From: Streptomyces cylindrosporus
GTDB lineage: Bacteria; Actinomycetota; Actinomycetes; Streptomycetales; Streptomycetaceae
DNA length: 64,000 nt
Direction of reading: 5' to 3'
Assembly (NCBI RefSeq): GCF_022698165.1
Contig: NZ_JALDAY010000004.1
Coordinates: 248,001-312,000 of the forward strand
In this document: positions 1 to 8,297 of the stretch, one piece after another
Numbering within the stretch: position 1 is the stretch's first letter
Layout: each line of letters opens with the position of its first letter
The notes under the pieces: model-generated
Told to the model about the DNA's origin: nothing
Seen by the model: the letters and a program-made list of their open reading frames with translations, nothing else
The model's database searches: none
Made by a program: the position numbers and the translations under genes

Positions 1-150
1 ACCACGCTGAAGACCATCAAGACGAGCTCCACCGGCACCCTGAAGACGACGACCAAGGCCACGGTCGACGGCTACTACCGCTTCTCCTTCGCGGGCACCT
101 CGACCACCCCGGCCGTCAGCGCCGCGGGTGACTACGTCGACGTGAAGTAA
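1..150 (+). CDS. C-terminal end of a secreted protein, paralogue of the next gene (partial)
   Basis: The window opens inside a reading frame of 49 codons that ends at TAA 148-150. Its last residues (TTTKATVDGYYRFSFAG, then PAVSAAGDYVDVK) match the C terminus of the complete gene at 342-1214 almost residue for residue, so the two are tandem paralogues. In the complete copy this region is a beta-rich, Ig-like extracellular module. The 5' end with the expected signal peptide lies outside the window. A strong hairpin terminator follows, so the two copies appear to be separate transcription units. Function is unknown. Confidence 0.8.
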   Translation, partial: TTLKTIKTSSTGTLKTTTKATVDGYYRFSFAGTSTTPAVSAAGDYVDVK

Positions 151-171
151 GCGGCAACCAACCGCGAGTGA

Positions 172-209
172 CGGCGGCTTCCGGGCGGGGACCCCGGAAG
201 CCGCCGTTT
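172..209 (+). terminator. Strong hairpin terminator after the first secreted-protein gene
   Basis: Positions 172-184 and 194-206 are perfect 13-bp inverted repeats (CGGCGGCTTCCGG / CCGGAAGCCGCCG) with a 9-nt loop, followed by TTTC. It sits 21 bp after the stop codon at 150 and fits a factor-independent terminator of the short-U-tract type common in Streptomyces. Confidence 0.8.
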
Positions 210-341
210 CTCCGTGGATGGCAAGGGCTTCGCAATCCACGGTAAAAATCCCCGGACCCCGTACAACTCCCCACACCGGTCACGGATCTCATCCCGTGAG
301 CCAACAGGCTCCACATTCACTTTTCTCCACTTGGGGAACAC

Positions 342-1214
342 ATGCGCATACGTGCCACTGTGGCCGCCGTCTCCGGCGCCCTGGCCATCTCCGCCTTCGC
401 CCTGCCGGCCGCGCAGGCAGCGGACTCGACGTCCTCGTACCAGGCGGAAGCCGCGAAGATCCTCGCCGCACACTCCGGCAGGACCGCGTTCAGCACGGCC
501 GACACCACCGCCGCGGACCTCGGCGTCACCTTCTCGGACCTGAAGATCGCCAAGGCGATCAAGGTCGGCGTCAGCGGCCACTACTCCACCACGGTCACCT
601 ACACGCTGACCCACGGTGCGAACTACGACCCCACGTCGGACGACTTCGACAGCGGCCCGGTCATCTACAAGGGCTCGATCACCGCCCCGACGAACATGCT
701 CGGCGGCGAGGCGCCCGCCACCTGCACGGTCACCTCCGACACCACCGCCAGCTGCTCGGGCAAGATCGACATCTATCCGGCCGAGGGCGACCTGCTCAAC
801 TCCGAAGCGGGCAAGTGGTCGGCCGGCGCGCTCGCGCTGCAGTACAGCACCAACGACTACTCCCTGCAGGGGGGCCTCGGCACCACCCTCGTCCAGCGCT
901 TCTCCAAGCTGACGGTGAACGCCTCGCCGGAGCCGGTGAAGAAGGGCAAGACCATCACGGTCACCGGCACGCTCACGCGCGCCAACTGGGAGGACAACAA
1001 GTACCACGGCTACACCAACCAGCCGGTGAAGCTCCAGTTCCGCAAGAAGGGCTCCACCACCTACACCACCCTCAAGGGCATCTACTCGAACTCGACGGGC
1101 GCCCTGAAGACGACGACCAAGGCCACGGTCGACGGCTACTACCGCTTCTCCTTCGCGGGCACCACGACGACCCCGGCGGTCAGCGCGACGGGCGACTACG
1201 TAGACGTGCAGTAA
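342..1214 (+). CDS. Secreted protein with C-terminal Ig-like module, function unknown
   Basis: This 290-aa protein begins with a Sec-type signal peptide: MRIR, a hydrophobic stretch, then LPAAQAAD with likely cleavage after residue 26. GGGGA at 331-335 lies about 6 nt before the ATG and fixes the start. The mature part has an N-terminal domain of about 160 residues with two cysteines (in TCTV and SCSG) that could form a disulfide. After it comes a Thr/Lys-rich beta-sandwich-like region (KLTVNASPEPVKKGKTITV...), a layout typical of Streptomyces extracellular proteins. It is a tandem paralogue of the truncated gene at the left edge. No catalytic motif is visible and no specific role can be assigned. 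Confidence 0.75.
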   Translation: MRIRATVAAVSGALAISAFALPAAQAADSTSSYQAEAAKILAAHSGRTAFSTADTTAADLGVTFSDLKIAKAIKVGVSGHYSTTVTYTLTHGANYDPTSDDFDSGPVIYKGSITAPTNMLGGEAPATCTVTSDTTASCSGKIDIYPAEGDLLNSEAGKWSAGALALQYSTNDYSLQGGLGTTLVQRFSKLTVNASPEPVKKGKTITVTGTLTRANWEDNKYHGYTNQPVKLQFRKKGSTTYTTLKGIYSNSTGALKTTTKATVDGYYRFSFAGTTTTPAVSATGDYVDVQ

Positions 1215-1220
1215 GAACCG

Positions 1221-1259
1221 CGCCCCAAAGGGGCGCGGGGAACTGCGCGACCGGCCACG
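1221..1259 (+). repeat. Dispersed Streptomyces intergenic repeat, copy A
   Basis: Contains CGCCCCAAAGGGGCG (1221-1235), which folds into a short hairpin, followed by the word GCGCGGGGAACTGCGCGACC. The same word, or its reverse complement, occurs at 52044-52101, 54523-54577 and 61906-62003. Here it lies between two convergent genes (stops at 1214 and 1309), so a termination role is plausible. Confidence 0.75.
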
Positions 1260-1308
1260 ATGATGCCGCAGACGAACGACGACACGTCTCGGCACATCCA
1301 GCGGAGCG

Positions 1309-3702
1309 TTACGCAGGAAAGCGGCGGTCGACCCACTTCCACAGCAGTTCCAGGGCGACCGCCGCCACCGCCGCGATGCCCACCGCGACCCACGGCATCG
1401 TCACCCCGACCAGCTTCAGCGCGAAGAAGTGCTGGAGCCACGGGACGAAGAGCACGAACAGGAACGCCACGCCCATCGAGGCCACCAGGGCGATCCGCCA
1501 CCAGGTGTAGGGGCGGGCGATGATCGCCAGCACCCACATCGAGATCAGGAAGAGCGTGAGCGTCGCCGCGCTGGTCTCCGCGTCCAACGAGCCCTCACCG
1601 ACGTAGTAGTGACGGGCGATCAGATACGTCACGAAGGTCGCGACCGCCGCCACCACCCCGCCCGGGATCGAGTACCGCATCACCCGCCGTACGAAGTGGG
1701 GTTGGGCCCGTTCCTTGTTGGGCGCGAGGGCCAGGAAGAAGGCCGGGACGCCGATCGTCAGGGTGGACAGCAGCGTCAAGTGCCGTGGCAGGAACGGGTA
1801 TTCCACCTGCCAGCACACCACCAGCACCGCCAGCAGCACCGAGTACACCGTCTTCACCAGGAACAGCGTCGCCACCCGCGTGATGTTCCCGATGACCCGG
1901 CGCCCCTCGGCGACCACGTCGGGCAGCGTCGCGAAGCTGTTGTTCAGCAGCACGATCTGCGCGACCGCCCGCGTGGCCTCCGACCCCGACCCCATCGAGA
2001 CGCCGATGTCCGCGTCCTTCAGGGCCAGTACGTCGTTCACCCCGTCCCCGGTCATCGCGACGTTGTGCCCGCGTGACTGCAAGGCGCCCACCATGTCCCG
2101 CTTCTGCTGCGGGGTGACCCGCCCGAACACCGTGCCCTCGTCGAGGGACTTCGCCATCTCCTCCTGGTCGGAGGGCAGCCGGCGGGCATCGACGGTGGTG
2201 CCGCTCAGCCCCAGCTTCGCGGCCACCGCGCCCACCGACACCGCGTTGTCCCCGGAGATCACCTTGGCCTTGACGTCCTGCTCGGCGAAGTAGCGCAGGG
2301 TGTCCGCCGCGTCGGGCCGAAGCCGCTGTTCGAGTACGACGAGAGCGGTCGGCCGGGCCTCCCGCGCGGGCTCGGGATCGTCCAGCTCACGGCCCGCGCG
2401 GGCCAGCAGCAGCACCCGCAGCCCCTGCTCGTTGAGGCGTGCGGTCTCCGCGAGGGCCGGGTCGCCGTCACCCAGCAACACGTCCGGCGCTCCCAGCAGC
2501 CACGTACTGCTCTCGCCGTTGCCCTCGCTGAAGGTGGCGCCGCTGTACTTGCGGGCGGAGGAGAAGGGCAGCGACTCGGTGCAGCGCCAGTCCTCGACGT
2601 CCGGGTAGGCGTCGATGATCGCCTGGAGGGAGGCGTTCGGGCGCGGGTCGGACTCGCCGAGGGCGCCGAGCACCTTGCGTACGTACGACTCGTCGGCGCC
2701 CTGCAAGGGCCGCAGCTCGGTGACGTCCATGCCGCCCTCGGTGAGGGTGCCGGTCTTGTCGAGGCAGACGGTGTCGATGCGGGCGAGGCCCTCGATGGCG
2801 GGGAGTTCCTGCACGAGGCACTGTTTCCGGCCAAGTCGGATCACGCCTATCGCGAAGGCGACGGAGGTGAGCAGCACCAGCCCCTCCGGGACCATCGGCA
2901 CGATCCCGCCGACCGTCCGCGCGACCGAGTCCTTGAACCCGTGCTCCTTGACGAAGAGTTGGCTGATGACCAGGCCGATCGCGGTCGGGATCATCATCCA
3001 CGTCACGTACTTGAGGATCGTGGAGATACCGGTGCGCAGTTCAGAGTGGACGAGGGTGAAGCGTGAGGCCTCCTCGGCCAGTTGGGCGGCGTACGCCTCC
3101 CGGCCCACCCTGGTCGCCTGGAACGCGCCGCCGCCGGCCACCACGAAGCTGCCCGACATCACCTGGTCCCCGGGCCGCTTGACGACCGGGTCGGCCTCGC
3201 CGGTGAGCAGCGACTCGTCGATCTCCAGGCCGTCGGCCTCGACGCACACCCCGTCGACCACGGCCTTGTCGCCGGGCCCGATCTCGATGAGGTCGTCCAG
3301 CACGATCTCCGAGGTGCTGACCTGGGCGGCGATCCCGTCCCGCCGTACCGTCGGCTTCGCCTCGCCGATCACGGCCAGCGAGTCGAGGGTCTTCTTCGCC
3401 CGCCACTCCTGGATGATCCCGATGCCGGTGTTGGCGATGATCACGTACCCGAACAGGCTGTCCTGGAACGGCGCGACGAACAGCATGATCAGCCAGAGCA
3501 CACCGATGATCGCGTTGAACCGGGTGAAGACGTTCGCCCGGACGATCTCCGCCATCGACCGGCTGCTGCGCAGGGGAACGTCGTTGACCTGCCCCCGGGC
3601 CACCCGCTCGGCCACCTCGGCCGCGGTCAGTCCGCGCGCCGCCACGGAGGCGGTCACAGGGTGCGCAGGGTCGAGCTCGGCGCCCGCGTCGATGTGCGTC
3701 AT
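1309..3702 (-). CDS. Cation-translocating P-type ATPase, CtpE-like
   Basis: This 797-aa polytopic membrane protein has the P-type ATPase hallmarks. The phosphorylation motif DKTGTLTE places the aspartate at residue 315. The actuator motif is LLTGEADP, the hinge motif is TGDGVNDVLALKDADIGV, and the intramembrane motif is MVPEGLVLLT. Membrane segments flank the actuator domain and a six-helix block closes the C terminus. No N-terminal heavy-metal domain and no CPC motif are present, which argues against a copper or zinc pump. Length and the PEGL motif match mycobacterial CtpE, a calcium transporter in published work, so calcium or another light cation is my inference. ATG at 3702; transcribed away from the DUF2530 gene. 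Confidence 0.88.
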   Translation of the reverse strand: MTHIDAGAELDPAHPVTASVAARGLTAAEVAERVARGQVNDVPLRSSRSMAEIVRANVFTRFNAIIGVLWLIMLFVAPFQDSLFGYVIIANTGIGIIQEWRAKKTLDSLAVIGEAKPTVRRDGIAAQVSTSEIVLDDLIEIGPGDKAVVDGVCVEADGLEIDESLLTGEADPVVKRPGDQVMSGSFVVAGGGAFQATRVGREAYAAQLAEEASRFTLVHSELRTGISTILKYVTWMMIPTAIGLVISQLFVKEHGFKDSVARTVGGIVPMVPEGLVLLTSVAFAIGVIRLGRKQCLVQELPAIEGLARIDTVCLDKTGTLTEGGMDVTELRPLQGADESYVRKVLGALGESDPRPNASLQAIIDAYPDVEDWRCTESLPFSSARKYSGATFSEGNGESSTWLLGAPDVLLGDGDPALAETARLNEQGLRVLLLARAGRELDDPEPAREARPTALVVLEQRLRPDAADTLRYFAEQDVKAKVISGDNAVSVGAVAAKLGLSGTTVDARRLPSDQEEMAKSLDEGTVFGRVTPQQKRDMVGALQSRGHNVAMTGDGVNDVLALKDADIGVSMGSGSEATRAVAQIVLLNNSFATLPDVVAEGRRVIGNITRVATLFLVKTVYSVLLAVLVVCWQVEYPFLPRHLTLLSTLTIGVPAFFLALAPNKERAQPHFVRRVMRYSIPGGVVAAVATFVTYLIARHYYVGEGSLDAETSAATLTLFLISMWVLAIIARPYTWWRIALVASMGVAFLFVLFVPWLQHFFALKLVGVTMPWVAVGIAAVAAVALELLWKWVDRRFPA

Positions 3703-3797
3703 GCATTCGACGGTACGTGCGGATTTGCGGCTTCACCCGCCGAGTGGGCGGAAGATCCGACCTGGGGAGGAGCAGGCTCGTGCAGCGGTAGTACGGC

Positions 3798-4064
3798 CTA
3801 CTCGGCCGACTCCGCCTCCGGTGCCGCCGCCCGCTTGATCGCCGCGTCGCGCCGCCGGACGAAGTAGACGCCGTACAGCCCGAGGACTCCGCCGGCCAGA
3901 CACGTCCACAGCCACCACAGGTGACCGTGGTCGTCGTACCAGCCGTAGAAGGGCAGCTGCACCAGGAAGAGGACGAACCAGAGGATGGTGCCGCCGGTGA
4001 TGGTCGCGACCACGGGGCCCTCCAGGGGCTCCGGCGCCTCGTGCTGCGGTGTCCACTTCGCCAT
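3798..4064 (-). CDS. DUF2530 small membrane protein
   Basis: This 88-aa protein starts at ATG 4064. It has two predicted transmembrane helices (GGTILWFVLFLVQLPFYGWY and LWWLWTCLAGGVLGLYGVYF) followed by a basic juxtamembrane segment (RRRDAAIKR) and an Ala/Glu-rich tail. This matches the actinobacterial DUF2530 family, which is of unknown function. It is divergent from the purine permease gene, with 113 bp between the two starts, and both may share a promoter region. Confidence 0.8.
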   Translation of the reverse strand: MAKWTPQHEAPEPLEGPVVATITGGTILWFVLFLVQLPFYGWYDDHGHLWWLWTCLAGGVLGLYGVYFVRRRDAAIKRAAAPEAESAE

Positions 4065-4177
4065 GGAAGACAGCTTACGAGGCGATCACATCTACGCGCG
4101 GAGATGGTCACCAGCGATCTCATATGTTCATACTGAAACCGTTTGCGTCTGTCCACTTCTGCTCGTAGGAACATCCA

Positions 4178-5572
4178 ATGCACACCGCCCTAGACCGCTA
4201 CTTCAAGATCTCCGAGCGGGGCTCGACCCTGCCCCGCGAGATCCGGGGCGGCTTCGCCACCTTCTTCGCGATGGCCTACATCATCGTGCTGAACCCGATC
4301 ATCCTCGGCAGCGCGAAGGACATGTACGGGCACCACCTGGACAACGGGCAGCTGGTCACGGCGACCGCCGTCACGGCCGCCTTCACCACCCTCCTCATGG
4401 GCGTCGTCGGCAACGTCCCGATCGCCCTCGCCGCCGGCCTCGGCGTGAACTCGGTCGTCGCGCTCCAGCTCGCCCCCCGGATGTCCTGGCCGGACGCGAT
4501 GGGCATGGTCGTGCTCGCGGGCTTCATCGTGATGCTCCTGGTCGCCACCGGCCTGCGCGAGCGCGTCATGAACGCCGTGCCGTTCGGCCTGCGCAAGGCG
4601 ATCTCCATCGGTATCGGCCTGTTCATCATGCTGATCGGGCTCGTCGACTCCGGCTTCGTCTCCCGCATCCCGGACGCCGCCCAGACCACCGTCCCGCTCC
4701 AGCTCGGCGGCGACGGTCACCTCAACGGCTGGCCGGTCCTGGTCTTCGTCCTCGGCGCGCTGCTCACCCTCGCGCTCCTCGTCCGCAAGGTCTCCGGCGC
4801 GATCCTGATCTCGATCGTCACCATGACCGTCCTCGCGATGATCATCGACGCGGTCGCCACGGTGCCGTCCTGGGGCCTGACCACCCCGAAGTGGCCCGGC
4901 AACCCGGTCGCCACCCCCGACTTCGGCCTGATCGGCAAGGTCAGCCTGTTCGGCGGCTTCGACAAGGTCGGCGTGCTGACCGGCATCCTCTTCGTCTTCA
5001 CGGTCCTGCTGTCGTGCTTCTTCGACGCGATGGGCACGATCATGGGCGTCTCCGACGAGGCGAAGCTGACCAACGCCAAGGGCGAGATGCCCGGCATCAA
5101 CAAGGTCCTGTTCGTGGACGGCCTCGCGGTCGCCGCCGGCGGCGCCAGCTCCTCCTCGGCCACCACCGCCTTCGTGGAGTCCACGGCCGGCGTCGGCGAG
5201 GGCGCCCGTACCGGATTCGCGAACGTCGTCACCGGCGGGCTCTTCGCGATCGCCCTGTTCCTGACCCCCGTCGCCACCATGGTCCCGTCCCAGGCGGCCA
5301 CCCCGGCGCTGCTCGCGGTCGGCTTCCTGATCCTGTCCAACTCCGTCAGGGAGATCGACTGGGCGGACTACACGATCGCCATCCCCGCCTTCATCACTAT
5401 GGTGATGATGCCCTTCACCTACTCCATCACCAACGGCATCGGCATGGGCTTCATCACCTTCGTGGTGCTGCGCCTGGCCGCCGGACGGGGCCGGGAGATC
5501 CCGGTGCCGATGTACGTCGTCGCGGCGGTGTTCGGCTTCTACTACCTGATGCCGGCGCTGGGTCTGACCTGA
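4178..5572 (+). CDS. NCS2-family purine (guanine/hypoxanthine-type) permease
   Basis: This 464-aa protein has about 12-14 predicted membrane helices. It opens with a motif typical of the AzgA/PbuG branch of nucleobase:cation symporters (YFKISERGSTLPREIRGG, then FFAMAYIIVLNP), and GVNSVVALQL and SSSSATTAFVESTAG are also characteristic. The branch imports adenine, guanine or hypoxanthine with protons, and the exact substrate cannot be read from sequence. GTAGGAA precedes the ATG at 4178. The word GAAACCGTTTGC about 40 bp upstream is a small palindrome but not a recognised purine riboswitch. Confidence 0.87.
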   Translation: MHTALDRYFKISERGSTLPREIRGGFATFFAMAYIIVLNPIILGSAKDMYGHHLDNGQLVTATAVTAAFTTLLMGVVGNVPIALAAGLGVNSVVALQLAPRMSWPDAMGMVVLAGFIVMLLVATGLRERVMNAVPFGLRKAISIGIGLFIMLIGLVDSGFVSRIPDAAQTTVPLQLGGDGHLNGWPVLVFVLGALLTLALLVRKVSGAILISIVTMTVLAMIIDAVATVPSWGLTTPKWPGNPVATPDFGLIGKVSLFGGFDKVGVLTGILFVFTVLLSCFFDAMGTIMGVSDEAKLTNAKGEMPGINKVLFVDGLAVAAGGASSSSATTAFVESTAGVGEGARTGFANVVTGGLFAIALFLTPVATMVPSQAATPALLAVGFLILSNSVREIDWADYTIAIPAFITMVMMPFTYSITNGIGMGFITFVVLRLAAGRGREIPVPMYVVAAVFGFYYLMPALGLT

Positions 5573-5589
5573 GTCCGGCCTGAGTCCGG

Positions 5590-5603
5590 CCTGACCGGTC
5601 AGG
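5590..5603. terminator. Palindrome between convergent genes
   Basis: CCTGACCGGTCAGG is a perfect 14-bp palindrome at the end of the permease gene, overlapping the last codons of the convergent ribbon-helix-helix gene. It is preceded by two copies of CTGAGTCCGGC. It could act as a small bidirectional terminator, but it has no loop or U tract, so confidence is limited. Confidence 0.35.
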
Positions 5604-5781
5604 TAACCCCGTAGAACTTCTCCGTCTCCTCGACGGCGGTCTGGAACCGCTCGTCGAAGTCGTCTCGAATGAGCGTCCGGACCACATAGTCCTGGACGCT
5701 CATTCCCCTTTTCGAGGCGTGGTCCCGGAGCCGGTCGAGCAGCTCCCCGTCTATCCGCAGGCTGAGCACTTCGGTCCCCAT
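5599..5781 (-). CDS. Small ribbon-helix-helix (CopG/Arc-type) protein
   Basis: From ATG 5781 this encodes 60 residues beginning MGTEVLSLRIDGELLDRLRD. A short beta strand (EVLSLRI) followed by two helices (GELLDRLRDHASKRGMS and VQDYVVRTLIRDDFDER) is the ribbon-helix-helix fold seen in CopG-type DNA-binding proteins and antitoxins. An in-frame GTG at 5820 preceded by AGAAAG is an alternative start and would add 13 residues. No toxin gene is adjacent. It diverges from the MarR regulator, about 150 bp away, so cross-regulation is possible. Confidence 0.7.
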   Translation of the reverse strand: MGTEVLSLRIDGELLDRLRDHASKRGMSVQDYVVRTLIRDDFDERFQTAVEETEKFYGVT

Positions 5782-5899
5782 GGAGTCGAGGGTCGCTGGC
5801 GGGGTTCCGGTGATGTTCACTTTCTGCTGTCGACTCACTCGTACGGGTGAACATGCGGTTTGAGTGTCCGGAGTCACGGGAATCCCGGCGCGCCCCAGC

Positions 5900-5933
5900 T
5901 TGTTTAGAGAGAGTAATGAGTTACCCTAAAGAG
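5900..5933 (+). promoter_or_regulatory. Putative promoter and operator of the MarR gene, leaderless start
   Basis: TTGTTT (5900-5905) and TACCCT (5922-5927) with a 16-bp spacer resemble -35 and -10 elements, and the ATG at 5934 is where transcription would start. Overlapping them is an imperfect palindrome, AGAGTAA-TGAG-TTACCCT (5910-5927), with 6 of 7 arm positions matching. This is the size expected for a MarR operator. Autorepression is inferred. Confidence 0.4.
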
Positions 5934-6371
5934 ATGCCGGACCTCACCCATGGCGACGACGCTGCCGCCGTGAACTCGCTTCGCTCAGCCGTCATGCGGC
6001 TGTCCCGTCGGCTCAAGCACCAGCGTGTCGACGAGTCGCTCAGCCCCACCGAGATGTCGGTGCTGGGCACCCTGTCCACCTGGGGCCCGTGCACGCCGGG
6101 CGAGCTCGCCCGCAAGGAGCATGTGCAGCCGCCGTCGATGACCCGCATCGTCGCGCTGCTGGAGGCCAAGGGGCTGGTCCGCCTGGAGCCGCACCCCGAG
6201 GACCGGCGCCAGAAGGTCGTCACCAAGACCGAGCAGGCCGAGGCCATGCTCGAGGAGAGCCGCGCCAAGCGGAACGCGTTCCTGGCCAACCTGGTCGAGG
6301 GCCTGGACGAGGACGAGTGGGCGAAACTGCGCGCCGCCGCCCCCGTGCTGGAGAAGCTCGCACATCTGTAA
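5934..6371 (+). CDS. MarR-family transcriptional regulator
   Basis: This 145-aa protein starts MPDLTHGDDAAAVNSLRSAV. The winged-helix core is clear: ESLSPTEMSVLGTL, then TPGELARKEHVQPPSMTRIVALLE as the recognition helix region, then the wing GLVRLEPHPEDRRQKVV, with a C-terminal dimerisation helix. An upstream in-frame ATG at 5916 preceded by GAGAGAG is possible, but that ATG lies inside the palindrome that looks like the operator. I therefore favour 5934. The MFS gene follows after 24 bp, so the pair looks like a regulator-efflux operon. Confidence 0.85.
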   Translation: MPDLTHGDDAAAVNSLRSAVMRLSRRLKHQRVDESLSPTEMSVLGTLSTWGPCTPGELARKEHVQPPSMTRIVALLEAKGLVRLEPHPEDRRQKVVTKTEQAEAMLEESRAKRNAFLANLVEGLDEDEWAKLRAAAPVLEKLAHL

Positions 6372-6395
6372 GCCACTTCGAGGAGGCGAACCCTT

Positions 6396-7754
6396 TTGAG
6401 TACGGGACCCGGAGCAGACTCCGCCCCCGCACCGGCACCTACTACCCCTGTCTCTCCCCCCGACCGCCGCAGGTCCTCGATGTTCAGCTCGCTGAAGGTC
6501 CGCAACTACCGGCTCTTCTTCGTCGGCCAGGTCGTCTCCAACATCGGCACCTGGATGCAGCGCATCGCCCAGGACTGGCTGGTCCTCAGCCTCACCGGCT
6601 CCGCGACCGCCGTCGGCGTCACGACGGCCCTGCAGTTCCTGCCGATGCTGCTCTTCGGCCTGTACGGCGGTGTCCTGGTCGACCGGCTGCCCAAGCGCCG
6701 CGCCCTGCTGTTCACCCAGTCCGCGATGGGCGTCGCCGGCATCGTGCTGGCCCTGCTCACCCTGACCGGCCATGTCCAGGTCTGGCACGTCTACCTCGCC
6801 GCCTTCGCCGTCGGCCTCGCGACCGTCGTCGACAATCCGGCCCGGCAGTCCTTCGTCTCCGAGATGGTCGGCCCGGACCAGCTGCAGAACGCGGTCAGCC
6901 TGAACTCCGCCAACTTCCAGTCCGCCCGCCTGGTCGGCCCGGCCGTCGCCGGCCTGATGATCACCGGCGTCGGCACCGGCTACGCCTTCCTCTTCAACGG
7001 CCTGTCCTTCGTCGCCCCGATCGCGGGCCTGCTGCTGATGCGCGCGCGTGAGCTGTACGTCGTCGAGCGCGCCCCGCGCGGCAAGGGCCAGCTGCGGGAG
7101 GGCCTCCACTACGTCGCCGGACGCCCCGACCTGATCTGGACCATCGTCCTGGTCGGCTTCATCGGCACCTTCGGCTTCAACTTCCCGGTCTACCTCTCGG
7201 CCTTCGCGGACGACGTCTTCCACGCGGGCGCCGGCTCCTACAGCGCGTTCAACACGCTGATGGCGGTCGGCTCCCTGGTCGGCGCCCTGCTCGCCGCCCG
7301 TCGCGGCACAGCGAGGATGCGGGTGATGATCGGGGCCGCGGCGGCCTTCGGCACGCTGGAACTCGTCGCCGCCACCGCCCCCTCCCTCTGGCTCTTCGCC
7401 CTGCTCATGGTCCCGATCGGCATGTTCGGCATGACGATCAACGTCACCGCCAACACCAGCATCCAGATGGGCACCGACCCCGCCATGCGCGGCCGGGTGA
7501 TGGCCCTCTACATGATGGTGTTCCTCGGCGGCTCACCGGTCGGCGCACCCATCGCGGGCTGGATCACGGACGCGTACGGCGTCCGCGCGGGCCTCGCGGT
7601 CGGCGGCGCGATCGCGGCCACGGCGGCGGTCCTCATCGGCCTGGTGCTGGCCCGCGTGGGCGGCCTGCGGCTGTCGGTCGGCTGGAACGGCGGCCACCCG
7701 CACGTCCGGTTCGTGCCGCGGGAGCGGCGGGAGGAGCTGACGGCGGCGGCGTGA
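6396..7754 (+). CDS. MFS transporter (drug-efflux type)
   Basis: A TTG start at 6396 is supported by a perfect GAGGAGG at 6380-6386. The 452-aa product has a Pro/Ala-rich N-terminal tail, then about 12 helices starting LKVRNYRLFFVGQVVSNIGTWMQRIAQDWL, typical of the MFS_3/enterobactin-exporter-like group. The signature GGVLVDRLPKRRALL lies between helices 2 and 3. It is cotranscribed with the upstream MarR gene, which suggests export of a toxic compound sensed by MarR. The substrate is unknown. Confidence 0.85.
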   Translation: MSTGPGADSAPAPAPTTPVSPPDRRRSSMFSSLKVRNYRLFFVGQVVSNIGTWMQRIAQDWLVLSLTGSATAVGVTTALQFLPMLLFGLYGGVLVDRLPKRRALLFTQSAMGVAGIVLALLTLTGHVQVWHVYLAAFAVGLATVVDNPARQSFVSEMVGPDQLQNAVSLNSANFQSARLVGPAVAGLMITGVGTGYAFLFNGLSFVAPIAGLLLMRARELYVVERAPRGKGQLREGLHYVAGRPDLIWTIVLVGFIGTFGFNFPVYLSAFADDVFHAGAGSYSAFNTLMAVGSLVGALLAARRGTARMRVMIGAAAAFGTLELVAATAPSLWLFALLMVPIGMFGMTINVTANTSIQMGTDPAMRGRVMALYMMVFLGGSPVGAPIAGWITDAYGVRAGLAVGGAIAATAAVLIGLVLARVGGLRLSVGWNGGHPHVRFVPRERREELTAAA

Positions 7755-7761
7755 GGCGGGA

Positions 7762-8271
7762 CTACAGGCGCTGTTCCAGCACCTGCCCCGGCCAGTCGCC
7801 CGTGCCGACGAAGGTCTCCGTACGCGTGAAGCCGTTGCTCTCGTAGTAGCGCACGAGCTTGCCGTCGCCGCCCGCGTAGCAGTCCACCCGCAGCAGCGAT
7901 ATGCCCGAGCGCCGGGTCTCATCGGCCGCGCGTGCGAGGAGGGCGGCGCCGATGCCGTGGCCCTTGAGGCGGCGGTCGGAGGCCAGCAGGTGGACGTAGC
8001 GCTCGGGTTCCTCGGCGGGCGGGATGCCGGGGCCGGGGCCGTCGGTGAGGGTCAGGGTGCCGGCCGGGACGCCGTCGTACTCCGCGAGGAAGGCGGTGCC
8101 CTGGCCGACGTAGCGCTCCACCATGGCCACCGCCCGCGGGTTGCGCGACCACGGCTCGCTGCCCCACTGCCCGGTCCGCCCCTGCGCGACCAGCCACTCC
8201 ACCGCGCCGTCGAACAGGCCGAGTATCACGGGGATGTCGTCCGGCTCGCCTTCTCTGATGCTGATCTCCAT
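7762..8271 (-). CDS. GNAT-family N-acetyltransferase
   Basis: This 169-aa protein starts at ATG 8271 with IREGEPDDIPVILGLFDGAVEWL, a typical first strand and helix of the GNAT fold. The acetyl-CoA-binding motif A is RRLKGHGIGAALLARA (R/Q-x-x-G-x-G/A form). Motif B follows as LRVDCYAGGDGKLVRYYESNGF. The acceptor substrate cannot be inferred. It is convergent with the MFS gene (7 bp between stops) and divergent from thpR, with 26 bp between starts. Confidence 0.85.
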   Translation of the reverse strand: MEISIREGEPDDIPVILGLFDGAVEWLVAQGRTGQWGSEPWSRNPRAVAMVERYVGQGTAFLAEYDGVPAGTLTLTDGPGPGIPPAEEPERYVHLLASDRRLKGHGIGAALLARAADETRRSGISLLRVDCYAGGDGKLVRYYESNGFTRTETFVGTGDWPGQVLEQRL

Positions 8272-8297
8272 GCCCTCATGGTGGCAGGCTGATGCCC

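Noticed and set aside
4190..5854. Long minus-strand frame over the NCS2 permease
   Set aside because: Low-complexity Asp/Glu/Arg/Gly product, antisense to a gene with clear membrane-transporter motifs; a GC-driven shadow frame.
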